Below are positions 45,701 through 56,649 of a stretch of 64,000 nucleotides of DNA, in pieces; the stretch's first letter is position 1, and the number at the start of each line of letters is the position of its first letter. The translations under genes and the position numbers were made by a program. The notes beneath the pieces are model-generated. The model had not been told where the DNA came from and ran no database searches. It saw only the letters and a program-made list of their open reading frames with translations. The stretch is taken from positions 4,175,746-4,239,745 of the forward strand of contig NC_087081.1 in NCBI RefSeq assembly GCF_026151205.1, given 5' to 3'. This stretch comes from Bolinopsis microptera. Its lineage: Eukaryota > Ctenophora > Tentaculata > Lobata > Bolinopsidae.

Positions 45701-47620
45701 ATTAAATTATTGGAAACCAGGAACTAGAATTATTGGAAACCAGGAGGCAGGAACTAGAACTAAATATACTGAAAGTTATAAAATTATTTAACATCAAGAA
45801 CTAAATAATGTGTTTCCCTGAAGAGGTCTTAATCAAATTAGAACCATTTGCATTAAGGGGAATTAAATTACATTATTGGAAACCAGGAACTAGAATTAAA
45901 TATACTGAAAGTAATTAAATTATTTAACATCAAGAACTAAATAATGTGTTTCCCTGAAGAGGTCTTAATCAAATTAGAACCATTTGCATTAAGGGGAATT
46001 AAATTACATTATTGGAAACCAGGAACTGGAATTAAATATACTGAAAGTAAATTAATTATTTAACATCAAGAACTAAATAATGTGTTTCCCTGAAGAGGTC
46101 TTATTCTTATCAGAACCATCTAGGGGAATTAAATTAGATTAAATTAAATTATTGGAAACCAGGAAGTAGAATTAAATATACTGAAAGTAATTAAATTATT
46201 TAACATCAAGAACTAAATAATGTGTTTCCCTGAAGAGGTCTTAATCAAATTAGAACCATCTTGGGGAATTAAATTAGATTAAATTAAATTATTGGAAACC
46301 AGGAACTAAAACTAAATATACTGAAATTAATTAAATTATTTGACATCAAGAACTAAATAATGTGTTTCCCTGAAGAGGTCTTAATCAAATTAGAACCATC
46401 TTGGGGAATTAAATCATTGGAAACCAGGAACTAGAATTAAATATACTGAAAGTAATTAAATTATTTAACATCAAGAACTAAATAATATGTTTCCCTGAAG
46501 AGGTCTTAATCAAATTAGAACCATTTGCATTAAGGGGAATAAAATTACATTATTAGAAACCAGGAACTAGAATTAAATATACTGAAAGTAATTAAATTAT
46601 TTAACATCAAGAACTAAATAATGTGTTTCCCTGAAGAGGTCTTATTCTTATCAGAACCATCTAGGGGAATTAAATTAGATTAAATTAAATTATTGGAAAC
46701 CAGGAACTAGAATTAAATATACTGAAAGTAATTAAATTATTTAACATCAAGAACTAAATAATGTGTTTCCCTGAAGAGGTCTTAATCAAATTAGAACCAT
46801 CTTGGGGAATTAAATTAGATTAAATTAAATTATTGGAAACCAGGAACTAGAATTATTGGAAACCAGGAGGCAGGAACTAGAACTAAATATACTGAAAGTT
46901 ATAAAATTATTTAACATCAAGAACTAAATAATGTGTTTCCCTGAAGAGGTCTTAATCAAATTAGAACCATTTGCATTAAGGGGAATTAAATTACATTATT
47001 GGAAACCAGGAACTAGAATTAAATATACTGAATTTGAAAGTAATTAAATTATTTAACATCAAGAACTAAATAAAATAATGTGTTTCCCTGAAGAGGTCTT
47101 AATCAAATTAGAACCATTTGCATTAAGGGGAATTAAATTACATTATTGGAAACCAGGAACTGGAATTAAATATACTGAAAGTAAATTAATTATTTAACAT
47201 CAAGAACTAAATAATGTGTTTCCCTGAAGAGGTCTTATTCTAATCAGAACCATTTTGGGGAATTAAATTAGATTAAATTAAATTATTGGAAACCAGGAAC
47301 TAAAATTAAATATACTGAAATTAATTAAATTATTTGGCATCAAGAACTCAGTAATATATAATATAATGTGTTCCCCTAAAAAGGTATAAATCAAATTAGA
47401 ACCATTTAGGGGAATTAAATTAAATTATTGGAAATTAGGAACTAGAATTAAATATAATGAAAGTAATTAAATTATTTGACATCAAGAACTAAATAATGTG
47501 TTTCCCTGAAGATGTCTCAATCAAATTAAACATTTGCATTAAGGGGAATTAAATTACATTATTGGAAACCAGGAACTGGAATTAAATATACTGAAAGTAA
47601 TTAAATTATTTAGGGACGCG
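42715..47620. repeat. 4.9-kb satellite with higher-order structure
   Basis: About 34 monomers of roughly 121-170 bp. Each carries TGTTTCCCTGAAGAGGTCTT, then AGAACCAT, GGGGAATTAAATT and GAAACCAGGAACTAGAATTA. Monomer subtypes recur in order. The AAAACTAAATATACTGAAAT variant is at 43,390, 44,370, 45,185, 46,305 and 47,300. The unusual CCAGGAGGCAGGAACTAG variant is at 45,735 and 46,858, about 1.12 kb apart. The array is thus a higher-order repeat with blocks of about 0.8-1.1 kb. No coding capacity. Confidence 0.95.
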
Positions 47621-49620
47621 GGCGCGCGCTTCTGCAAGCACAAGGACTTTGTTGATACATGTTTCGTATCCAAATATCAGCGGCGGCGCGCGCTTCGCGC
47701 GCGAAAAGTGGCATGCAACGTATGTCAAGGACTTTGGATAAAGTTGCTTTAACCAGAGCCCTTTCGCTTGCAGTAGCGCGCGACCGCGACTGTGAAACAA
47801 GTGCGTCACGCAGTACGCGTTTACATATGGCCATGTGAATGGATAACGAGCAACTACAATCCTAACGCGCGGAGCTAATCTTTTCGAGCCTATCATATTT
47901 TATTATTTATTATTATAGCAATAAACTAGCGCAGCAAGCTGGGCCAGGAAATTTATTTCATGGACCAAAATTGAGAATTGATGTGCGAGTACAGTACGTA
48001 TATGAATAAATTTTGGTTAAATCTTGCTGGTTGGATTTTGTTTTATTGGTTAAATCTTGCTGTATGCGCTTTCGCTTTGATTGTACTGCGCGCGCGTAAG
48101 TTACACGTACATACTGCTTACATTCATTGTTGACACACGTTGTATATTGTAAGTTTATAACTTACTAGGACGCCTGCCGAGTTGGACTCTTCGACGGTCC
48201 TGGAATATTTGGAACAAATATTTCACGAGTATCACCTGTTAAGTAATACACAGTATACGTGACATTTGCAGTTTCATGTTTTTGAAAAATAAAAATTATG
48301 AAACGTTTATAAACATTTAAAATTAACATGGCAGGTAACATTTGTTAAAAATTGTTTTAGACATTGGACGAGTCTAACTTGCGGCGCGCGTTTTGGTTAA
48401 TTATTAAAAAAAAATCTTGCTCTATCCAAAGCCCATTCAGAAAACCTTACCGCCTGCCGGCCTTGGCTAGAGGTGATTGATTTTCAACAGTGCGTTTGTC
48501 GTCGCACGGCACATCAAGTTTGCCTTTCGCACGTTGCATGATTTAGCTTTGTACTTGTAGTCATGACAACCACATCGCTTTGCACATTGCAAAGTTTGAA
48601 GTTATAAAGCTGCGATCTTTTATTGAACCCAAAAAAGTAAAGAAGTTTGCCAACACGAAAGGCCGGAAGTCCTGCCAATTAAGTCTAATTATAAATATGG
48701 TAAATCACATTAATATGCTTTTTAAAACAATGCTTTGGGTGCATTACTTGTAGCTATTAATCTCTTGAAAGCAAATATAAAGTTTTATCAAGATTGGATA
48801 AAAATTGGCTGAGTTATGAGCAAAAACCTATAAGACCATATTTGGGCATGTGCACCAATTTTGATAGTAGAGCGTGCTCAATAACTTTTATTTATACTCC
48901 TACCTCAAATTTTTCTTTAAGTTGAAACTAACCTCAATCGTTATATTTTGAACGCTGATTTCGGAGCACCCCGCAATACCAAATACATATAAATATAACG
49001 TAAAAGTGCTACCCTGGCGATGATGAGCATTGACCATATAAGTAATTATATGGTATAATTTCTCGTTAGGGTTAGCGAATGTTTCAGTTAGGAATTGGGT
49101 TCCGGTTAGGCCTAGGGTTACATTTGGAGTCAGATTAGAGGGATAAACTGATAATCTTTTGAATTTAATAGTCACTCAGAAACACCTAAAGAGCGTGTTA
49201 TAGTAAGTCACGTGATTGTCAAGCGAAGAGCTAAAATATTTTGATGACTGTTGGTGACAAAGTGAGAGTCTCCAATTAGTGAAACACTTAGTGAAACACT
49301 GAGTGGAAACTTTCATTTCGTCACAAACTATCATCAAAATATATATATATGATCGACCCACTCATAATAGCGAATAAAGAGTACCAATATGAAGTTATAT
49401 TGTATAAACCAACGTCCCATTTGAGTAATAATAAATAATGTTTAGAAATGAGCATCCAAATTCCAAATATAAATAAGAAAAATGTTTTACATTTTGAACC
49501 GTTGAACATTATCGGCACAATAATTTGGACGAGTAATGATTAATGATTAGTTTAGTTAGTCAGTTAGTGCCGATATCAATCCATTAATCATCATATTATG
49601 TTTCTAACCCTGTACGATGT
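47621..49620. other. mixed region with CG-rich start, no firm gene
   Basis: The first 300 bp are rich in GCGCGC, unlike the satellite it abuts. Weak exon candidates occur at 48.17-48.24 kb and a Cys-rich frame at about 48.48-48.60 kb. The rest is AT-rich without recognised features. Confidence 0.35.
48166..48235 (-). CDS. weak exon candidate, unknown
   Basis: On the minus strand ATTACTTAACAG precedes a 70-nt block with donor CCTA|GTAAGT. One phase reads DTREIFVPNIPGPSKSPTRQ without stops, which has the composition of a coding linker. No neighbouring exon was fixed, so this remains tentative. Confidence 0.2.
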
Positions 49621-49638
49621 ATTAAGTGTTGAAAATTG

Positions 49639-49795
49639 GTGCCTCAAGTGCCTCAGGGCCTCAAAGTGGTGCCTCAAGTGCCTCAGGGTGTCAAAGTGCT
49701 GCCTCAAGTGCCTCAAAGTGCTGCCTCAAGTGCCTCAAAGTACTGCCTCAAGTGCCTCAAAGTACTGCCTCAAGTGCCTCAGTGCCTCAATGCGT
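49639..49795. repeat. GCCTCA-type minisatellite, copy 3
   Basis: Units GTGCCTCAAAGTGCTGCCTC in the opposite orientation to the 7.93-kb copy, preceded by AAAATTGGTGCCTCAAG and followed by CACAAGGTTATCT. Both flanks are related to those of the other copies. Confidence 0.85.
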
Positions 49796-49829
49796 CACAA
49801 GGTTATCTGAATTTTTATGACTTATTTTT

Positions 49830-50147
49830 ATAAAATGGGCGTGGTCATCAAAGGGCGTGGTTCTCATCATCACCAGAACTTAAAACCCACATTAAACGAA
49901 ATGCCTTTATGACATTTATATTTGAATAACGAATCTTAAACAGCCAACATTACTCCTTCATACTAAAAAAGACGATTTTAGATATTTTACCTGTATAAGA
50001 AACCAATAAAATATGGGCGTGGCCGGAGCGGGACTAAGATGGAAGAGTTGGAACTTGAAATTTTTTTTGGTGGTATTTGAACCTAGGGATCAACAGATAA
50101 GAACATACTCATAATTATTCAAGAACATTTTTGTTTTATGAACCGGT
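49830..50147. other. no gene seen
   Basis: Contains repeated GGGCGTGG phrases (49,838, 49,854 and 50,014). No frame or domain of note. Confidence 0.35.
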
Positions 50148-50612
50148 CTAGTGTAAATTGCTCTAAAGCGTGATTGAAATTGTAATGATGCTATCAATTG
50201 TAATACAGTTTTTACATTAAGCTGAACTTCAAACTGCAGTATAAAGAGTACGCACTTCGCACAAATGACAAGAAGGTAATCTAGTAATACGATTTTTGGT
50301 ATTAATATCTTTAATATTAATAACACGGCTTGTTCGACTCAAGCCCGTTCAATGTGGTCAATACCTGATGTGCGGATCACAGGCTTCGTTATTTACAATA
50401 GCTGAGATTGGGCAGATATAGCGGTTCCAGTCGTTACCTGGGGACCCCAGGCTGTAATATCCAGATAAATTGAAGCTGCGGCGGAATGACAATCTGGGAT
50501 GAGTGCGGCCCAGGAATGCCAGCCGTTACGCCGCTCAGCTTAATGTAAAAACTGTATTACAATTGATAGCATCATTACAATTTCAATCACGTTTTAGAGC
50601 AATTTACACGAG
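50148..50612. mobile_element. foldback element with about 75-bp TIRs
   Basis: The left arm GTGTAAATTGCTCTAAAGCG runs on through ATTGTAATACAGTTTTTAC to about 50,225. It is inverted almost perfectly at 50,536-50,612. The 310-bp centre is GC-richer and non-coding, with CGGAATGACAATC-type text. No transposase, so it is a non-autonomous or foldback transposon. Confidence 0.85.
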
Positions 50613-50859
50613 AGTAGGACAATTATAACCTGTTTAATCTTGTTCGGCGTCATCGAAAACATAGGGTTACAAGGTTTCCGCTTCGATTTCCATCAATAAA
50701 AAATCCTTCTAATTTCGATTCTCTGGGCCAGCTGTCTGCTGGGTTTCAGAAGGTGGTACCAGATGCTGCTATAATTGAGCGCTCAGCTGCTCTAATTGGG
50801 TCCAATTACACCCGATACACGATATTATTCCATATAAGGCCTGATAAAGTAGCTTCAGC

Positions 50860-50995
50860 TCTGGTGACGTCACAAAATCTCCTAGTCGGCATACGACACG
50901 TTACGAATGTGATCACGTGCCCAAGGCTTTACGAATCAAGGTCACGTGATAGGATTAGCGGTCACGTGATAGGACTGAATGTCACGTGACCTCAG
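50860..50995. promoter_or_regulatory. CRE plus E-box cluster
   Basis: A perfect cAMP-response-type palindrome (GTGACGTCAC) near 50,862 is followed within 130 bp by four CACGTG E-boxes, three in the form GTCACGTGA. This density in AT-rich DNA suggests a regulatory block or a small repeat carrying such sites. No adjacent gene start was identified. Confidence 0.35.
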
Positions 50996-50999
50996 TTAT

Positions 51000-51540
51000 C
51001 CCTTATATGGCACAACTAGCTGCAATTGATCAGCTCTTAATTAGGCTGAAATCCTTGACAGGCCTATAATTACCCAATTTTAAATGAACGATATCTCATC
51101 CTACAGAATGATGAGAGCGTAAACAAAATGCTTCCCGGAATCAGCACAATGCAGGGAACAAGATGCTGTTGGAATATCAATTATTCATCTTCCACCCGTA
51201 GTCCCTACCCATCTGTAAAATATGATGGGCACCCAAACACGGTAAACACATAGTGAACTATGTCCGCAGTAACTTGGACCCATTACATCGAATTAATCTA
51301 AATCCAAAAATTTATGAAAAACTATTTAATAACAAACAAATCCATTTAATAACAAACAAATCCATGGTGAATAACTGTGGATATAGAGTCAAAATTTGTA
51401 TTTCAATACGTCAAATTCCAGATACATTAGATACAGGTCTGAAATGGTCATTAATGTGTGAAAAGGTGTGCGGGTGAAGTGTGATATGATGTTGAAAGTA
51501 TAGGAAGGTAGATACAAAAATTAATAAAACAAAAATAATA
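51000..51540. other. no gene seen
   Basis: A 74-codon plus-strand frame at 51,253 shows no domain. Near 51,340 TTTAATAACAAACAAATCCA is directly duplicated. Confidence 0.35.
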
Positions 51541-51544
51541 ATAA

Positions 51545-52302
51545 TATGGGGAGCAAAGAGACTAGGCTAGACTGTTGTTTCACTATCCAATAAACATTTC
51601 CATAGATGCTTAGTGACCTCAGCTTTGAAAAGACTAGTAGACACAATCTGTCTTACCTGTAAAGGGAGTCCATTCCACAGTATATGGGTTCTGTAGAAAA
51701 ATGATTTTGCCAGTTGGCTATTTGAGGTACCTACATGTGGTGTGTGAATTCTGACTTAACTTAGGTAAAATTGATGACACAATAGACAGACTGTCGAGGT
51801 GGCAACGTCTTAGTCGAGAAGTGCCCTGATATAAAGAGAGATAGTGAGGCAGCGATACAGGAATTAAATTGTTAAGAACTTTGTGGAAAAAAATAAAATC
51901 ATTCAAGTCAAACTTTTGAGCCAAAGGGAGAATGTCGACAAGCTTGCACTTTTTGACATATTGCTCAGGTGGATAACTGCGGCCCTCTTCAGACAGAATC
52001 CATTTAATAGCTCTCTTTTGGAGACTTTCTAATTTATCACTAAGTGATTTATTACAAGGGCGCCAGATTATGGAACAATTTTCGAATTGGCTACGAACCA
52101 GGGAGAGATAAAGCGCCCGGCGACGTTTCTGATCAATGACAATATGGCCATCTCTTCTGACCATACCAAGTTGTTGGCAGGCCTTAGTATATTTATATAC
52201 TGTCTTAAAAATTGGAAAAGAGAAACCGAAACTGACAGGGAAAGTGGGCACTGATACGCAGTACTTCGTAAATTCAAAGATTGAATCAAAGAGTAAACAC
52301 AA
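51545..52302 (-). pseudogene. CR1-like LINE, C-terminal part of the reverse transcriptase protein
   Basis: Minus-strand frame with RRALYLSLVRSQFENCSIIW, LESLQKRAIKWILSEEGRSY, CKLVDILPLAQKFDLNDFIF and SRLRRCHLDSLSIVSS. A stop at 51,718 interrupts it, and the last block continues in another frame: SFFYRTHILWNGLP, then FKAEVTKHLWK to about 51,570. These are the thumb and C-terminal blocks of CR1/Rex-type LINE proteins. The polymerase core is missing (5' truncation near 52.2 kb) and one frameshift is present. The 3' end runs into an ATT/TTA-rich tail near 51,520. Confidence 0.75.
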
Positions 52303-52365
52303 ATTTCAATTTAAATTTGAAAAATTCAAATTCACTTTTGAGTTTTCGCGTCGTTGTCATACGTT

Positions 52366-52600
52366 GTATGACCCGCCGCGCACGAAGTGCGCGGCTCCCC
52401 CTGTAGCGTCGAAGACGCTACAGTGAAGCGACCGTGGCTTACAGTGAAGCGACCGTCGCCACTATAGTGAAGCGACCGTGGGGGTCACCACGTGATACAA
52501 AGTTTTCGGGTGCGGGTGCGGGTACGCACGTACCGCTATTGGGGCCAGAACTTGGTACGCGCGTACCCGTACCGCCGTACCGGGTGCAAATACGTATTGA
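52366..52600. repeat. GC-rich hairpins and short repeats
   Basis: Two perfect hairpins stand side by side: CCGCGCAC-GAA-GTGCGCGG and CTGTAGCGTC-GAA-GACGCTACAG, both with GAA loops. ACAGTGAAGCGACCGT then repeats three times with small changes, followed by GGGTGCGGGTGCGGGTACGC and GTACCCGTACCG repeats. The block is far more GC-rich than its surroundings. Confidence 0.8.
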
Positions 52601-52739
52601 CCAACTAAGTCGAACACCAGCGGTGGAGGATGTTTGGACACATTCTCAGGAGTATGGAGAAAACCCCAGCTGCAGGCCCAAACGGCTCTCTCTTTTGCTA
52701 TTCAATGAAACGAAAAGTTTTCAATGAAACGAAAAGTTT

Positions 52740-53219
52740 TATTTTACATTCCTTTAATCATAAATAAAATAAGAGCTTAAACCTCGAATTACTTAGCTAG
52801 AAGTAAACTTGAGGAAATGTTCTTTAGTGATTGTATATAATTATTTAAAAAACTTTATTTGGTTGTTAGTATTTTTGTTATGGTAAGTGGTTGAATTTAG
52901 GGGAATTTAGTGAGACATAGTTTCTCTATTGTCTTTAGCAATGTCTACTTTACAGTAGGCAATGCTGAGTGGCAGGAATGAGAGACCAAAACGCTTGGGG
53001 CTAACAATTATGGCCCATCTACAAACCACTTCAGACATGTCGATGATGTCATTTATGCTTAATTCGTCTGAAACTGACCCTACTGCACTTCTAACATTCT
53101 ATAAAAATCTCTTCTAAAATAGGTATGAAGATGCATAACACAAAACACACAAACAAAATGTTTATAATCCATATATAAATTTCTATAGAACTTTCAAATT
53201 TCTATAAAACCTATATAAA

Positions 53220-53263
<44 letters not shown>

Positions 53264-53455
53264 TTTTGCACCCAGAGAAAGATGTGATCACAGAGGTAGT
53301 ATCGATATTATGGTCATGACAAGGTATGGGGCTCAGATAAATTATTTATTGGAAGATTGGGGAGACCTAGAATAAACTCGTTATCTGTTTTAATAAATGA
53401 TTTAAGTAGTAGAAATTTGCACATAGTATAATGGCGCAGGAGGGTCAACCTGAAA
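52740..53455. other. no gene; (TA)n tract
   Basis: AT-rich DNA with about 20 TA units at 53,222-53,261. No coding frame. Confidence 0.5.
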
Positions 53456-53462
53456 AGAACAT

Positions 53463-53672
53463 TGCTTGACCCTCCTGCCCCACCACATGGATCAGGAGGT
53501 TCATTTCAGAAACAGTGCTTGACCCTCCTGCCCCACCACATGGATCAGGAGGTTCATTTCAGAAAAAACAGTGCTTGACCCTCCTGCCCCACCACATGGA
53601 TCAGGGGGTTCATTTCAGAAAAAACAGTGCTTGACCCTCCTGCCCCACGACATGGATTACGGGGGTCATTTG
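53463..53672. repeat. four-copy tandem repeat of about 56-60 bp
   Basis: Units begin GCTTGACCCTCCTGCCCCAC and continue with ACATGGATCAGGAGGTTCAT. The last copy is degenerate. An inverted CAGGAGGGTCAA precedes the array at about 53,437. Confidence 0.9.
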
Positions 53673-53885
53673 AACCCACAAGACCATGTGCACTTATTTC
53701 TACATCGCGCGCGATACGTGTGTGCGTGATTACATGAAATCTTACCGCGCCCTACGCCAAGTAGACGAAAAGCGTGGTCGAAGAGTGAGAGTCGGTACAA
53801 TAAATAAAACGAGAGTTGGTACATTTAACTGGCATTTTTTTTAACCGTGGTACAATCAGAATTGCATACAGCCGACACAGGATGA

Positions 53886-54180
53886 GGGGGGGGGGGGGCA
53901 ATGACTACTGATGGAGACTTTTGAGCACCAATGGGGACGAAAATCATAGGGACTGAAGGTCAAATCGCTGGTGAAATTTTCCATTTGTCCCCGTAAGTAC
54001 CCAAAGTTTTGGCGAGTTTTATGTAGTTTTGATATTATCTTTTATTAAATGACTTCTAAAGGAGACTTTTGGGTACCAATGGGGGCTAAAAATCTTGGAG
54101 ACTTGAGGTTAAATTGCTGGCGAAATTCTGCACTTGTCCCCAAAGTACCCAAAGTCATTGGCTCCCCCCCCCCTCCCCCG
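53886..54180. mobile_element. G-run-ended inverted-repeat element with internal duplication
   Basis: The left end is a run of about 14 G then CAATGAC; the right end is GTCATTGGCT then C-runs, so the ends are inverted repeats. Inside, a block of about 100 bp (GGAGACTTTTGAGCACCAAT to CCCCGTAAGTACCCAAAG) is duplicated, with changes, at 54,060-54,155. No coding capacity; probably a MITE. Confidence 0.6.
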
Positions 54181-54228
54181 GGTGAAGTGACGGAGAAAAA
54201 TAAACTGAGCTCAAGGCTACATTTCCAG

Positions 54229-54427
54229 ATATCCCGCCAGGGCACCGTCGCTCATGCTGCAAAGTGTGTTGAGAGATGCCCACGTCATCACACGTAAACT
54301 GTGTCACGAATACCTGAAATGCAGACGTGCAGAACAAACATAACTCTGATCTATATTTTTCATAAAACTTTCAGGATTTGCCAATGAGGGAAAAGACAGC
54401 ACTGTCCGAGAAGCTAGAAATGCATGA
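54229..54427 (+). CDS. weak candidate for two short terminal exons
   Basis: ACATTTCCAG|ATATCC opens a 65-nt block with donor CAC|GTAAAC. After 81 nt, AAACTTTCAG|GATTTG opens a second block. One joined phase reads SLMLQSVLRDAHVITRF, then NEGKDSTVREARNA and a stop. Splice sites are good, but the exons are short and no family was recognised. Other phases are also partly open. Confidence 0.2.
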
Positions 54428-54439
54428 ATCATAGGTGAC

Positions 54440-56559
54440 ATGGATAGGGGTAAGAAGTTTTTAAAAAACATGAAAATTGTGAAAGGAAAAGAAGTAGAAA
54501 TGAGAAAGGGTAGATTTAAAATGTTTGAGAATCGATTTTGTGCTGAAGAACTCCGTCCGCAGGACGGGCTTCCGGCTACTTATGATAATTCGAATAAATT
54601 TGAGATTCAAACAAGCTACGAATACGAATGCTTATAGCAGTGGCAAGCTCGTGGCAAGCTCTTGTTTGCTGCGCATTGGCTGCAATGTATAACCGCAGTA
54701 TGAAGTATGAACTGTCAAAATATTTGAATTTGCTTACCTAGTGGCTTTGTTTGATTAAGCATACATACTTTATATACCGATAAATCAATAACTCCTTTTG
54801 ATTCTTCGGTTTGAGAATTGTGCGGTCACACATCTCTGCAATGTCTGAAAAGGTGGCAGGGAAGTATTGAAACTTACTTAACACTATATTTACAGTTAAA
54901 CCTTGAACTACTATAACTAGGGCAGTAGGAAACGCCAAAAAGTAGATCATCTGACTAAAACAACTTAACTTCATCCAAGAGTCTAGTTAGCAGCATTGTA
55001 GCGATAAGATACCACCATAGTTTGAGCTGTCGACACTGAAATAAAACAAACAATTTACTTTTCACTACTGCAGGGGAATGCATGTAACATATAAAGAATA
55101 AAGATATAATATATTGTATGTTTTTCATCGTGGCCTCAGGGGAGAAGGGCAGCTCGAAAAACCGAAAAAAGTCTAAAAACCGTGTTGGAGCTGGTGAGTT
55201 AAAGCTACCGATCTCGATCGTGAGAGTCAGATGATCAGATCGCATGTAACGTGAGTTTCGCCCGCCTGAATAAGGCAACATGAAATCATATTGCTGGTGA
55301 CAGGTCTCGACCAAGATGTAAAATAAAGATACCCCAAATTTGTTATTTTTAAGCCGATTCACATCGACCCAAGTCTCTGCTTTGACCCTAAATGCTCAAA
55401 CTTCGTTAATAGATTGGAAAATCGTGTTATGCTTGTTACTAATAACTGTTGTTTGTGAGAGGACATCTCGATTTCCCGGATCAGAGGATCACACCAATGA
55501 GGGGTTGATTGTGCATGTGTGAACTTGACTAAATTTTCAAATTGCCCGACTTTTTTTCAGTAGGTCACATTACTCGTGACGTGCAAATGTATCTTTTGTC
55601 TTTTAATAGGTCAAGCTCAGAGCTTTAAAGCTTTAAAGACTTCTCCGTGACAAAGACGGCCGACATATATCTTTACTCCAGGAAAAGTCAGAACTCTTTC
55701 CACACCACATTCTTAAATGTACACGACAGCAGAACGACGATGTAGCCCCACGCCGCAGTAAACTTTAAATTTCTGACCCGGACGAGCCCAGCAACTGTAG
55801 ACAGCTGCGTGAGCTATGTACGGTTAGCAGATTTAAGAGCTTATGCAATAAGCAGTCACCGTTCACTCTCATTTTTGACTCTTCTTCTTTTGAACAACAA
55901 ATGTCCATTGAATGATGCCAAGCTAAGCGATTATGATTAGAAAAGTACCGTGATTTACACTGATGGCTCATACAAGGACTTGTTGGACTTCGTGAATTTG
56001 GAGGACCTGCAGCTGTAATCAGTACTTCACTACCAGATGTGCGAGGCCGAGGTTCCCGTTTGACAACATTACAAGTGGACCACCCAGGCCGGGATGATCA
56101 CGCGCTAGTTGACATGAGATCTGATTCTCCCGGGAAAATTGGGCGAGATGACCGGTGTCCTGTCAGAGGTCACGGATACAAGGATACAAAATATAAATAT
56201 TTTATTGTACAATTACAATAGTCGTATAAACTTGACAAATTCGCCTACCATCACGTGACCCTCGTCAACGAGCAAGTGAAAAATGTGTTCACAGCATTTA
56301 TATTATACGGTAACTACACCATAGATTGACAAGCTAAGCGTACAGAAAAACGTCCAACTCCGGACTATAATAAAACTCCGGTATAATAGCGTTTTTGACG
56401 GAGCAATTTAATGGCCTGGAGTAGGAAACTTTGTTGACCGGAATAAATTGATCCGAAAGGCGAAAGATACATATGAGAGGCCATCATAAGATGGTACCAA
56501 AATATCTCTGTGAAAAGTCCTTTTTACTTTTTTTAAGCGTCAAAAGTCGGTGCACTTAC
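54440..56559. other. no firm gene
   Basis: Frames of 60-135 codons occur on both strands (for example minus 55,362-54,955 and minus 54,974-54,738, the latter with a hydrophobic start). None shows a domain or good splice pair. Could hold introns of the gene suggested at 56.56 kb. Confidence 0.3.
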
Positions 56560-56647
56560 TTTATCCATCGAAAAAAGGCATCCCCTGGTGGCTCGTAAAG
56601 TATCGATTTTAGCTGTCTAGTAGCCATCTTCTGTGCTCTCTGGCAGT
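56560..56647 (-). CDS. exon candidate, unknown gene
   Basis: On the minus strand TGTTTCTTCTTAG precedes an 88-nt block with donor AAA|GTAAGT. One phase reads QRAQKMATRQLKSILYEPPG and then DAFFRWIK. Strong splice signals and ordinary codon use favour a real exon. Whether the ATG inside is a start is unclear. A short open block after TTTTCACAG (about 56,515) could follow, but that intron would be only about 45 nt. Confidence 0.35.
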
Positions 56648-56649
56648 CT

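Noticed and set aside
47606-47896. Two overlapping minus-strand ORFs in the GCGCGC-rich block
   Set aside because: Arg/Ala/Pro-rich frames caused by composition; no domain or splice support.
54955-55362. 135-codon minus-strand ORF
   Set aside because: No domain, no splice pairing with neighbours and no codon signal I could defend.
55990-56220. Possible RNase H or LINE frame around 56 kb
   Set aside because: A YTDGSYKD-like start was seen, but the following text does not fit RNase H in any frame.
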